DNA of 64,000 nucleotides from CBDHCC01 sp965261015. Lineage in GTDB: Bacteria > Pseudomonadota > Alphaproteobacteria > Sphingomonadales > Sphingomonadaceae. The stretch lies in contig CBDHCC010000001.1 of the NCBI GenBank assembly GCA_965261015.1, forward strand, positions 868,001-932,000, in the 5' to 3' direction. Under the pieces are notes generated by a model, which was not told the DNA's origin, ran no database searches, and worked only from the letters and a program-made list of their open reading frames with translations. Below, piece after piece: positions 53,224 to 63,397 of the stretch (positions within the stretch are counted from its first letter, which is position 1; each line of letters begins with the position of its first letter). Made by a program: the position numbers and the translations under genes.

Positions 53224-53971
53224 GCGCGCTGCGAACCTGATAGCGGTATCGCCGGGTCCGGTGGACCCGAGCGATGAGCGCGTTCCGGCGCGCCGGCGTC
53301 GCGGCGATCACGAGCCGGAGCGCACCTGCGTCCTGACCCGGCGCGCGGCACCGAGCGCGACCCTGATCCGCCTGGCGCTCGGCCCCGACGGTCGCGTGCT
53401 GCCCGACGTGCTCGCGCGCGCCGGTGGGCGCGGGGCGTGGATCGGAGTCGACCGGTCTGACCTGGTGATCGCGATGGCGAAGGGGCGGCTGCGCGGCGCG
53501 CTCACGCGGGCCTTTCGGACTGCTGAATTCAACGTGCCCGACGACCTCGTCTCCCTCGTTGAGGCGGCGCTGGAGCGCGCGACGCTGGACCGTCTCGGGA
53601 TGGAAGCGCGCGCCTCCACCTTGCTGACCGGCGCGGCGCGGATCGAGGAGGCGGCGCGCGCCGGCAAGGTGACCCTGCTGCTCCATGCGAGCGACGCCCG
53701 GGCCGATGGCCGCGGCAAGCTGGACCAGGCGTGGCGCGTCGGAGAGGGGCGGGAGGGGTCGGGGATGACCGGCACCGTCTTGCCGGTGGACCGCGACCGC
53801 CTATCTGTGGCATTGGGGCGATCGAACGCGGTGCACGTCGCCGTGATCGAGGCGGGAGCGGCCGTGCGGGTTGGGCGGCTGCTCGATCGCTGGCGACACT
53901 ACCTAGGCAGCACACACGACCTGGTCGGCGCACCCACGCGCGCGACTCAAGACGAAACGGAACGAGCATGA
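53204..53971 (+). CDS. YlxR/DUF448 RNA-binding protein fused to an L7Ae-like domain
   Basis: A 255-residue protein. The N-terminal YlxR fold is seen in RTCVLTRRAAPSATLIRLAL and GRGAWIGVDRSDLVIAMAKG; the C-terminal half (ASTLLTGAARIEEAARAGKV, then LLLHASDARADGRGKL) looks like the L7Ae/KtrR-type RNA-binding domain usual in the longer alphaproteobacterial version. It overlaps nusA by 20 bp and infB by 4 bp. In other bacteria YlxR binds RNase P RNA or acts as a nucleoid-associated regulator; the role here is unproven. Confidence 0.9.
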   Translation: MRTPTNERAANLIAVSPGPVDPSDERVPARRRRGDHEPERTCVLTRRAAPSATLIRLALGPDGRVLPDVLARAGGRGAWIGVDRSDLVIAMAKGRLRGALTRAFRTAEFNVPDDLVSLVEAALERATLDRLGMEARASTLLTGAARIEEAARAGKVTLLLHASDARADGRGKLDQAWRVGEGREGSGMTGTVLPVDRDRLSVALGRSNAVHVAVIEAGAAVRVGRLLDRWRHYLGSTHDLVGAPTRATQDETERA

Positions 53972-56562
53972 GCGACGGCGACAGCAAACCCACCCTGACG
54001 CGCAAGCCCCTGGGCCTGAAGCGCTCGGTGGAGACGGGCGAGGTCAAGCAGACCTTCTCCCACGGGCGCACCAACAAGGTCGTGGTCGAAGTGAAGCGGC
54101 GCAAGCTGGCGCCGAAGGTCGAGGCGGCCGAGCCTGCCGCTCCGCCACCTCCTCCCGCACCCGCCGCTCCGCCGCCTCCCGCGGTCACGCCGCGCGCGCC
54201 CGCCAGTGGACCCCGCGGTCGCACCGAGTCCGAGCAGCTGCTCAGCCGGCAGGAGTTCCAGGCCAAGCTGCTGCGCGAGGCCGAGGAGGCCCGCCTCTCG
54301 CTGGCGGAGGACGCCCGTGTCCGCGAGGAGCAGGAGCGTGCCCGCCAGGTCGAAGCCGAGGCGCGCCGTTCCGAAGAGAAGGCGCTCGCGGCCGAGCGGG
54401 AGGCGGCCCAGGCCGTTCCCACTGAACCGGACGTCGTCCGGCCCGCCGACGTCGAAGCCTCCACCGAAGAGACCGCCAGCGCCGCCGCGACCCGCGAGGC
54501 GGCGGCCAGCCTGTCGAGCGCCACGGGCCGCGCCTTCCCGCCGCCGCGTCGCTTCACGCCGGTCGAGGCTCCGCCGCCCCCGGCTCCCAAGCCCGCCGCA
54601 CCGGCCGAGCCTCTTGCAGAGGAGAAGCGCGCTGACAAGAAGCCGGAGAAGCCCACCAAGTCCGACCGACGCCAGGCGGGCAAGCTGACCGTCAACCAGG
54701 CGCTGGCCGGGGACAGCGTGCTGCGCGCACGGTCGCTCGCCGCGCTGAAGCGCGCGCGCGACAAGGAGAAGCGGTCCGGCCGATCGCGGCCATCCACCCC
54801 GCGTGAGAAGACGACGCGCGACGTGGTCGTGCCGGAAGCGATCACCATCGCGGAACTCGCCAACCGCATGGCCGAAAAGGGCGCGGACCTGGTGAAGGCC
54901 CTGTTTAAGATGGACATGATGGTCACCGTCAATCAGACCATCGATGCGGACACCGCGGAGCTGCTGGTCGAGGAGTTCGGCCACCGGATCAAGCGCGTGT
55001 CGGACGCCGACATCGACATCGTGACGAGCGAGGACGATCCGGCGGAGACGCTGCGGCCGCGCGCCCCGGTGGTCACCATCATGGGCCATGTCGATCACGG
55101 CAAGACGTCGCTGCTCGACGCGCTCAGGGGCACCGACGTGGTCGCGGGCGAGGCCGGTGGCATCACCCAGCACATCGGCGCCTATCAAATCCACGCGGGC
55201 GGGCATGACATCACGGTGCTCGACACGCCTGGCCACGAAGCGTTCACCGAAATGCGGATGCGCGGTGCCAACGTGACGGATATCGTCGTGCTGGTCGTGG
55301 CGGCCGACGACGGCCTCATGCCGCAGACGATCGAGGCCATTCGCCACACCCAGGCCGCCGACGTGCCGATGATCATCGCGATCAACAAGATCGACAAGGA
55401 CGGGGCCAAGCCCCAGCGCGTGCGCGAGCGCCTGCTGGAGCACGAGGTCGTGGTCGAGGACATGGGTGGCGAGGTCCAGGACGTGGAGGTCTCCGCGCTC
55501 AAGAAGACCAATCTCGACCAGCTGATCGAGAAGATCGCGCTGCAGGCGGAGCTGATGGAGCTGAAGGCGCGGCCCGACCGTGACGCGGAGGCGACGGTCA
55601 TCGAGGCCAAGCTGGACAAGGGCCGCGGCGCGGTCGCCACGGTTCTGGTCAATCGCGGCACGCTGAAGGTGGGCGATATCTTCGTCGCCGGTTCGCAGTC
55701 CGGCAAGGTGCGCGCATTGCTGAACGACAAGGGCGACCGGATCAAACAGGCCGGCCCGTCCACCCCGGTGGAGGTGCTGGGCCTGTCCGGCGTTCCGTCC
55801 GCGGGCGACATGCTGACCGTGGTCGAGAACGAGGCGCGCGCCCGCGAGGTCGCCGCCTATCGCGAGGAGCAGGCGACCGCCGTGCGCACCGCTCAGGCGC
55901 CAGCGAACCTGGAGAACATGTTCTCCGCGTTGCAGGACAAGCAGAAGCTGGAGATCTATCCGGTCGTCGTGAAGGCGGACGTGCAGGGATCGGCGGAAGC
56001 GATCGTGACCGCGCTCAACAACTTGTCGACCGACGACATCCGGGTGCAGGTGCTGCAATCCGGCGTCGGCGCGATCACGGAGTCCGACGTGACCCTGGCG
56101 GCCGCGTCCAACGCGCCGATCATCGGCTTCAACGTCCGCCCGAACCCGAACGCCCGAAAGCTGGTGGCGCGCGACGGGGTCGAGATGAAGTACTTCGACG
56201 TGATCTACAAGCTGACGGAGGAGGTCGCGGCCGAGATGGCCGGGCAGCTGGGTCCGGAGCGGATCGAGACGGTCGTGGGCCGTGCCGAGGTCAAGGAGGT
56301 CTTCCCCGCGGGCAAGCGCGACAAGGCGGCCGGGCTGCTGGTCGTGGAGGGGATCATCCGCAAGGGCATCGGTGCCCGCCTGACGCGCCAGGACGTGATC
56401 GTCAGCCAGACAATCATCCAGTCTCTCCGCCGGTTCAAGGACGACGTCGCCGAGGTGCGCGTCGGGCTGGAGTGCGGCGTGCTGCTGGAGGGGACGAACG
56501 ACATCAAACCCGGCGATCAGCTGGAGGTGTTCGAGGTCGAGGAGCGTGCCCGCACGCTCTGA
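53968..56562 (+). CDS. infB: Translation initiation factor IF-2
   Basis: An 864-residue GTPase that delivers fMet-tRNA to the 30S subunit. The N-terminal 300 residues are a charged, Ala/Pro/Glu-rich, probably disordered region with IF2_N pieces, normal for alphaproteobacterial IF-2. The G domain has IMGHVDHGKTSLLDALRGTD (G1), LDTPGHEAFTEMRMRGA (G3) and AINKIDKDG (G4); the C-terminal domains end at DQLEVFEVEERARTL. Start overlaps the ylxR stop (ATGA). Confidence 0.98.
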   Translation: MSDGDSKPTLTRKPLGLKRSVETGEVKQTFSHGRTNKVVVEVKRRKLAPKVEAAEPAAPPPPPAPAAPPPPAVTPRAPASGPRGRTESEQLLSRQEFQAKLLREAEEARLSLAEDARVREEQERARQVEAEARRSEEKALAAEREAAQAVPTEPDVVRPADVEASTEETASAAATREAAASLSSATGRAFPPPRRFTPVEAPPPPAPKPAAPAEPLAEEKRADKKPEKPTKSDRRQAGKLTVNQALAGDSVLRARSLAALKRARDKEKRSGRSRPSTPREKTTRDVVVPEAITIAELANRMAEKGADLVKALFKMDMMVTVNQTIDADTAELLVEEFGHRIKRVSDADIDIVTSEDDPAETLRPRAPVVTIMGHVDHGKTSLLDALRGTDVVAGEAGGITQHIGAYQIHAGGHDITVLDTPGHEAFTEMRMRGANVTDIVVLVVAADDGLMPQTIEAIRHTQAADVPMIIAINKIDKDGAKPQRVRERLLEHEVVVEDMGGEVQDVEVSALKKTNLDQLIEKIALQAELMELKARPDRDAEATVIEAKLDKGRGAVATVLVNRGTLKVGDIFVAGSQSGKVRALLNDKGDRIKQAGPSTPVEVLGLSGVPSAGDMLTVVENEARAREVAAYREEQATAVRTAQAPANLENMFSALQDKQKLEIYPVVVKADVQGSAEAIVTALNNLSTDDIRVQVLQSGVGAITESDVTLAAASNAPIIGFNVRPNPNARKLVARDGVEMKYFDVIYKLTEEVAAEMAGQLGPERIETVVGRAEVKEVFPAGKRDKAAGLLVVEGIIRKGIGARLTRQDVIVSQTIIQSLRRFKDDVAEVRVGLECGVLLEGTNDIKPGDQLEVFEVEERARTL

Positions 56563-56604
56563 GGTCGTCGCCGCGAACCGATCGTCGCGACAAGGGAGAA
56601 CACG

Positions 56605-57006
56605 ATGAGCACCACCCCCGACACGTCGGTCCGGCTGCTGCGCGTGGGCGAACAGGTCCGCCACGCGCTCGCCGAGGTCCTGCAGCGTCGGGAGCTGCAC
56701 GACCCGGTCCTGTCCCGGCACATCATTTCGGTGACGGAAGTCCGGATGAGTCCGGACCTGCGACACGCGACGGCGTTCGTGAAGCCGCTGTTGGGGGATG
56801 ACGAGGAGGCGGTGCTGAAGGCCTTGCGCCAGAACACCAAGCCGCTCCGGACGGCGGTCGCCAAGCGGGTGAAGACCAAGTTCGCCGCCCAGCTGAAATT
56901 TCTGGCCGATGAGAGCTTCGACGAGGGTGACCGGATCGATGCGTTGTTGCGCGATCCAAAGGTCGCCCGCGATCTGGACGACGAGGCGGACGGCGAGACC
57001 GGCTGA
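56605..57006 (+). CDS. rbfA: Ribosome-binding factor A
   Basis: A 133-residue cold-shock 30S maturation factor, with RLLRVGEQVRHALAEVLQRR, VTEVRMSPDLRHATAFVKPL and the KH-like ending FLADESFDEGDRIDALLRDP. It lies 42 bp after infB. The next gene, tdk, starts on the base after its stop. Confidence 0.97.
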   Translation: MSTTPDTSVRLLRVGEQVRHALAEVLQRRELHDPVLSRHIISVTEVRMSPDLRHATAFVKPLLGDDEEAVLKALRQNTKPLRTAVAKRVKTKFAAQLKFLADESFDEGDRIDALLRDPKVARDLDDEADGETG

Positions 57007-57585
57007 GTGGCCAAGCTGTATTTCTACTATTCGTCGATGAACGCGGGCAAATCGACCGACCTCCTGCGCGCCGACTTCAACTATCGGGAGCGCGGCATGC
57101 GGACCTCGCTGTGGACCAGCGCGCTTGACACGCGGTCGGGCGGCGGGCGGATCGTGAGCCGGATCGGGCTGGAGGCCGAGGCTCGGGCGTTCGACTTGGA
57201 CACCGACCTTTACGGCGCGATCGCCGCGGACCACGCCGAACGGCCGATCGCGTGTGCTTTGGTGGATGAGGCGCAGTGGCTGCGGCCGGACCAGGTCTGG
57301 CAGCTGGCGCGTGTGGCCGACGACCTGGACGTGCCGGTGCTCTGCTACGGCCTTCGGACCGATCTTCGTGGAGAGCTGTTCCCCGGCGCCGCCACGTTGC
57401 TGGGCATCGCCGACAGCCTGGTCGAATTGAAGGCGGTATGCCGCTGCGGTCGCAAGGCGACGATGAATTTGCGGGTGGACGACGCCGGGAATGCGGTGAT
57501 CGAGGGCGAGCAGACGGAAGTGGGCGGCAACGAGCGCTATGTCGCCTTGTGCCGCCGTCATTTTGTGGAGGCACTGGGTGCCTGA
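57007..57585 (+). CDS. tdk: Thymidine kinase
   Basis: Phosphorylates thymidine to dTMP in nucleotide salvage. The 192-residue type II enzyme has the P-loop YYSSMNAGKSTDLLRADFNY, the catalytic ACALVDEAQWLRPDQ, the lasso region and zinc ligands CRCGRKATMNL and CRRHF. The start is GTG directly after the rbfA stop. It is a metabolic gene within an otherwise translation-related operon; it may be a lineage-specific addition. Confidence 0.97.
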   Translation: MAKLYFYYSSMNAGKSTDLLRADFNYRERGMRTSLWTSALDTRSGGGRIVSRIGLEAEARAFDLDTDLYGAIAADHAERPIACALVDEAQWLRPDQVWQLARVADDLDVPVLCYGLRTDLRGELFPGAATLLGIADSLVELKAVCRCGRKATMNLRVDDAGNAVIEGEQTEVGGNERYVALCRRHFVEALGA

Positions 57586-57603
57586 CGACCGGCGCGCGAC
57601 ATC

Positions 57604-58503
57604 GTGAGCCTGCACGGCGTGCTGGTGCTCGACAAGCCGCTGGGGCTGGGTTCGACCCAGGCCGTCGCGGCGATCAAGCGGATCGCGCGCGCCGGCGGGC
57701 ACGGCCGGATCAAGATCGGGCACGGCGGCACGCTGGACCCGCTTGCCACCGGCGTGCTGCCAATCGCGATTGGGGAGGGCACGAAGGTGGCCGGGCGGTT
57801 GCTGGACGCGACCAAACAGTATGAGTTCACCCTGCGCTTCGGCCAGGCCACCCGAACGTTGGATGCGGAGGGGGAGGTGGTGGCGACATCCGACGCCCGG
57901 CCCACCACGACCCAGATCGCCGCCGTCCTGCCGCGTTTCACCGGGCCGATCGACCAGGTGCCGCCCGCATTTTCGGCGTTGAAAGTGGACGGGCGGCGCG
58001 CCTACGACTTGGCGCGGGCCGGGGAAACGGTCGCGCTGGCCTCGCGGCCGGTGACCATCCACGACTTGGCGCTGCTGTCGGTGGAGGACGGCCCGGTCGA
58101 AGAGGCGCGCTTCGCCGCGACGGTGGCGAAGGGAACCTACATCCGGACGCTTGGAGCCGATCTGGCCGAGGCGCTGGGCACGATCGGCCATCTGACCGCG
58201 CTGCGCCGGACCCGGGCCGGCCCGTTCTCGCTGGAGGACGCGCGCACCCTTGACGAAGTGGAGGAGGGTGCTAGGGCGGTTGGGCTCGGGTCGCTGTTGC
58301 GGCCCGTGGCCTCCGCGCTGGCCGACATCCCGGCATGGAGGGTTTCGCGCGACCAGGCGGATCGATTGGCCCATGGGCAGGTCTGGTCCGAACCCACCCG
58401 CACCGGCCTTCACCTGGCGTTGCACGGCGATAATCCCGTGGCGTTGGTGGAGTTTGACGGGGGCATGGTCCGGATCGTGCGGGGCTTCAACGACACCCGA
58501 TGA
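57604..58503 (+). CDS. truB: tRNA pseudouridine(55) synthase
   Basis: Makes the universal pseudouridine 55 in the T loop of tRNAs. The 299 residues have the catalytic Asp in GHGGTLDPLATGVLPIAIGE, TLRFGQATRTLDAEGEVVAT and PAFSALKVDGRRAYDLARAG, and the C-terminal PUA-like domain (RVSRDQADRLAHGQVW). GTG start 18 bp after tdk. rpsO follows after 13 bp. Confidence 0.97.
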   Translation: MSLHGVLVLDKPLGLGSTQAVAAIKRIARAGGHGRIKIGHGGTLDPLATGVLPIAIGEGTKVAGRLLDATKQYEFTLRFGQATRTLDAEGEVVATSDARPTTTQIAAVLPRFTGPIDQVPPAFSALKVDGRRAYDLARAGETVALASRPVTIHDLALLSVEDGPVEEARFAATVAKGTYIRTLGADLAEALGTIGHLTALRRTRAGPFSLEDARTLDEVEEGARAVGLGSLLRPVASALADIPAWRVSRDQADRLAHGQVWSEPTRTGLHLALHGDNPVALVEFDGGMVRIVRGFNDTR

Positions 58504-58516
58504 TCGAGGACGACGA

Positions 58517-58786
58517 ATGACCATCACCACCGAACGCAAGGCGGAGCTCGCAAAGGAGCATGGCCGGGGCGAGAACGACACCGGGTCCACCGAAGTGCAG
58601 GTCGCGATCCTGACGGAGCGCATCAACAATCTGACCAGTCACTTTCGTGGGCACCACAAGGACAACCACTCGCGCCGGGGCCTGCTGATGATGGTGAACA
58701 AACGCCGCAGTCTGCTCGCCTACCTGCGCGGACAGGACGAAGGCCGCTACACCGATCTGATCGGCAAGCTGGGCCTGCGCAAATAA
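58517..58786 (+). CDS. rpsO: 30S ribosomal protein S15
   Basis: An 89-residue primary 16S-binding protein, with the canonical KDNHSRRGLLMMVNKRRSLL and GSTEVQVAILTERINNLTSH, ending GKLGLRK. It is followed 8 bp later by a strong intrinsic terminator. The rpsO-pnp order is widely conserved. Confidence 0.98.
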   Translation: MTITTERKAELAKEHGRGENDTGSTEVQVAILTERINNLTSHFRGHHKDNHSRRGLLMMVNKRRSLLAYLRGQDEGRYTDLIGKLGLRK

Positions 58787-58794
58787 GGATTGGA

Positions 58795-58820
58795 AGCCCC
58801 GCCGTCGCGCGGGGCTTTTT
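58795..58820 (+). terminator. Intrinsic terminator after rpsO
   Basis: An 8-bp stem (agccccgc with gcggggct) around a 6-base loop is followed by ttttt. It lies between rpsO and pnp, so pnp must be reached by read-through or by its own promoter. Confidence 0.92.
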
Positions 58821-58849
58821 CATTCGGGGCGGATCGCATGGGGCGATCG

Positions 58850-58914
58850 GCGCCAGGGGCGACCGAGCCCCGCACCGCCACGGGCCGGTCTAGCCCGCAC
58901 GAGGACCCTGGCGC
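58850..58914 (+). promoter_or_regulatory. Inverted repeat in the pnp leader
   Basis: Arms gcgccaggg (58850-58858) and ccctggcgc (58906-58914) are perfect complements, 47 bases apart, and end 33 bp before the pnp ATG. In E. coli a leader stem-loop is cut by RNase III and used by PNPase to control its own expression; a similar element is plausible here but not proven. The rest of the 127-bp gap holds nothing else I can name. Confidence 0.5.
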
Positions 58915-58947
58915 GCAATGTGGCCGCCGGGCGAAAGGAAAATATTC

Positions 58948-61290
<2,343 letters not shown>

Positions 61291-61312
61291 CCGTTCCGAC
61301 TAAGTACGAAAG

Positions 61313-61344
61313 GGGGGTGGACCGCAGGGTCTGCCCCCATTTTT
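61313..61344 (+). terminator. Intrinsic terminator after pnp
   Basis: A 10-bp stem (gggggtggac with gtctgccccc, two G-U pairs) with a 6-base loop, followed by attttt. It begins 22 bp after the pnp stop. Confidence 0.9.
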
Positions 61345-61365
61345 GTGTCGGGCCTTCCGCAGGCA

Positions 61366-61403
61366 TAAAGAAAAGGGGCCGGACCTTGCCGGTCCGACCC
61401 CTT
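61366..61403 (-). terminator. Intrinsic terminator of the minus-strand lipoprotein gene
   Basis: Read on the minus strand: aaggggtcggacc, loop ggcaa, then ggtccggcccctt and a ttttcttt run. It serves the gene at 61439-61693. With the pnp terminator 22 bp away it forms a back-to-back pair separating convergent genes. Confidence 0.88.
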
Positions 61404-61438
61404 CCAATCCCTACGCCCTAAGGGCGGGCGGGAATGGC

Positions 61439-61693
61439 TTACATGGTGTTCGCGACGGTTCCGGCGTCCACATTGTCGGCCGCCTCGCCCATGGCATCGG
61501 CCTTGGCGTCCAGCGCCTCGGACTGCGCTTCCATGCCGTTCGCGGCGGCCACGTCGGCCTGCTTCTCGATCATGTCTTCCTGGGACTCCAGGTTCTGCTG
61601 GGCCAGGTCGGCCTTCTCGTTGGCCGGCGACTGGTTGCAGGCGCCGAGCGCCAAAACAGTGGCAGCCAGCGCCGCGGTGGTGATGATCTTCAT
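61439..61693 (-). CDS. Small lipoprotein, hypothetical
   Basis: An 84-residue lipoprotein (KIITTAALAATVLALGACNQ, cysteine after LGA). The mature part is helical and rich in Ala, Glu, Gln and Asp (KADLAQQNLESQEDMIEKQA). It may form a coiled coil like Lpp-type or stress-related small lipoproteins, but no family is recognised. It has its own terminator. Another in-frame start upstream would bury the signal, so ATG 61693 is chosen. Confidence 0.75.
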   Translation of the reverse strand: MKIITTAALAATVLALGACNQSPANEKADLAQQNLESQEDMIEKQADVAAANGMEAQSEALDAKADAMGEAADNVDAGTVANTM

Positions 61694-61787
61694 GAACTGT
61701 TCCCTGTGAATTCTCCCGCATCGGTGCGGGACCGCGACATTATGGCGTGGTCGGACGGTCGGTGCCAGCAAAAACGCGACGAGTGGA

Positions 61788-62105
61788 GTGGGGGGCTTCT
61801 GTTGCCCGGTGCCCCCCGAACCGCTGTAACCCTTCTGTTGCCCGGTGGGTCCGACCGCGCTTTTGCCTTCTAATCTAACAACCTTGCGGTCTTCGATTAG
61901 GCGGCGAGAGCGAGTACCTCGTTATCGTTGGCACTTATGGGTTTTGAGCCTTTAGCGGGTTACTCAGCCCGAACGACGTAGACGCCTTTGAACACACGTC
62001 GATCCTAGTTCGACCCCGTCAACCGCCGCCCAAGGGGGCGGTGGATGGTGGAGTCGCCGGGTACTGCCCCCGGGTCCGCTGTGTCTATTGCACGCCACCG
62101 TTTAT
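61788..62105 (-). ncRNA. ssrA: tmRNA, two-piece circularly permuted alphaproteobacterial type
   Basis: The transcript rescues stalled ribosomes. Minus-strand order is acceptor piece then coding piece. The acceptor piece has a T arm and ends CGACTCCACCA (CCA side at 62046). After a hairpin linker (62018-62045), the coding piece starts GGGGTCGAACTAGGATCGAC (62017); GGGGTCG pairs with CGACTCC to make the acceptor stem. The tag frame 61932-61897 reads ANDNEVLALAA then stop, matching known alphaproteobacterial tags. Downstream are two hairpins with the same 16-base loop. Outer ends are estimated. The SspB adaptor gene at 19.2 kb would recognise this tag. Confidence 0.93.
61796..61847. repeat. 16-bp direct repeat within ssrA (two similar hairpins)
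   Basis: cttctgttgcccggtg occurs at 61796-61811 and 61832-61847. The first copy is flanked by gggggg and cccccc and the second by a shorter G/C stem (accc with gggt), so both form hairpins or pseudoknots with the same loop at the 3' end of the tmRNA coding piece. Confidence 0.8.
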
Positions 62106-62178
62106 CGTCATAGCCGGCGAACCGGCCTGATCGATGTAGGGGCGGGCCAGCGCTTTGCCAAGCGGCCGCGCGCGCTGG

Positions 62179-62655
62179 TCAGAGCGTTGGCGGAGCGTCC
62201 GCGCCCGGCGTGTCCCGCCGGCGCAGCTCGTCGCGGATGTCGCGCAACAGCAGGACCTCCGTGCTGTCGGGGGCCTGGGCCTCGCGATCAGCCTGCTCGG
62301 CCGCGAAGCCCTCCAGCGCGCGATTGACGGCGCGCACAAGCAGGAACACCACCAGCGCGATCAGCAGGAAGTTGATGAAGACGGTGACCAGCTGGCCATA
62401 GCCGATCATCGCGACGCCCGCCTCCTTCAAGGCGGCATAGTTCGTGGGCGAACCACGGTAGTCCGCCGGGATCTCGCCCAAACGGACGAAGTAGGACGAG
62501 AAATCCAGGTCGCCGAGTAGCCACCCGATCACCGGCATGATCACGTCTTCGGTCACCGAGGTGGTGATTTTGCCGAAGGCGGCACCGATGATGACGGCGA
62601 CCGCCAGATCGACGACGTTGCCGCGGTTGATGAATGCCTTGAACTCGTTGAACAT
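62179..62655 (-). CDS. mscL: Large-conductance mechanosensitive channel
   Basis: Osmotic safety valve of the inner membrane. The 158 residues open with the family N-terminus FNEFKAFINRGNVVDLAVAV and IIGAAFGKITTSVTEDVIMP (pore helix), then a second helix (INFLLIALVVFLLVRAVNRA). It is slightly longer than the usual 136-145 residues because of a charged C-terminal tail. The ATG at 62655 fits the family start. Confidence 0.97.
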   Translation of the reverse strand: MFNEFKAFINRGNVVDLAVAVIIGAAFGKITTSVTEDVIMPVIGWLLGDLDFSSYFVRLGEIPADYRGSPTNYAALKEAGVAMIGYGQLVTVFINFLLIALVVFLLVRAVNRALEGFAAEQADREAQAPDSTEVLLLRDIRDELRRRDTPGADAPPTL

Positions 62656-62729
62656 CGCCGTCCCCGCGTCTAGTCGATCGATCGGTGCTCCGCATCCATG
62701 CGTCAAGTCAATCACCAAGGATCGACGAT

Positions 62730-63323
62730 ATGACCCCGCGACCAACCGTTTGCCTTCCCCTGGCCGCTCTCGCGCTCGCGCTCGCAGGATGCGGCGTGAA
62801 CGCCATCCCGACCGCCGAGGAAGAGGTCAACGCGCAGTTCGCCAACCTCCAATCGGCCTATCAGCGCCGATCCGATCTGATCCCGAACCTTGAGGCGGTG
62901 GTGAAGGGAGCCGCCGCGTCGGAGCGTGGCATTCTGACCGATGTGATCGACGCCCGGTCCCGCGCGACGGGGGTTCAGCTGTCGAACGACGACCTGTCGG
63001 ACCCCGCCAAGATCCAGCAGTTCCAGGCCGCGCAGGGTCAGCTTGGCCAGTCGCTCGGTCGCCTGCTGGTCAGTGTCGAGCGCTATCCCGAACTCCGCAG
63101 CCAGCAGACGTTCCAGACCTTCCAGGCGCAGATCGAGGGCACGGAGAACCGGATCAACGTGGCCCGGACGGATTACAACGCCGCGGTTCAGGCCTACAAC
63201 ACGCGCATCCGCACCTTCCCCGACGCGATCGGAGCCAAGGTGATCTACGGCGCGCAACCGAAGGTGCCGTTCCAGGCCGATCCGGGCGCGCAGGCCGCGC
63301 CGACCGTCAATTTCGGGTCCTGA
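62730..63323 (+). CDS. LemA-family lipoprotein
   Basis: A 197-residue LemA protein with a lipoprotein signal (LPLAALALALAGCGVNAIP). The helical core EEEVNAQFANLQSAYQRRSD, LIPNLEAVVKGAAASERGIL and RYPELRSQQTFQTFQAQIEG, then TENRINVARTDYNAAVQAYN, is diagnostic. Function is unclear; LemA genes often pair with a TPM-domain gene, as here. The ATG at 62730 starts the signal. Confidence 0.95.
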   Translation: MTPRPTVCLPLAALALALAGCGVNAIPTAEEEVNAQFANLQSAYQRRSDLIPNLEAVVKGAAASERGILTDVIDARSRATGVQLSNDDLSDPAKIQQFQAAQGQLGQSLGRLLVSVERYPELRSQQTFQTFQAQIEGTENRINVARTDYNAAVQAYNTRIRTFPDAIGAKVIYGAQPKVPFQADPGAQAAPTVNFGS

Positions 63324-63397
63324 TCGGACGGCAGCGGAGGTCCGGGGCTTTGCCACCTGCCCGTGCTCAGTGTGATCAGACCCGAGGTCGCCCGTTC

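Noticed and set aside
53947..58629. A 1560-codon open frame antisense to infB, rbfA, tdk and truB
   Set aside because: It is rich in R, H, Q and G with no recognisable domain, and covers unambiguous genes on the other strand. Long antisense frames are expected at this G+C.
61970..62060. A tRNA-like sequence with CCA on the minus strand as an ordinary tRNA gene
   Set aside because: There is no anticodon arm; the tag-coding region and the acceptor pairing show it is the permuted tmRNA.
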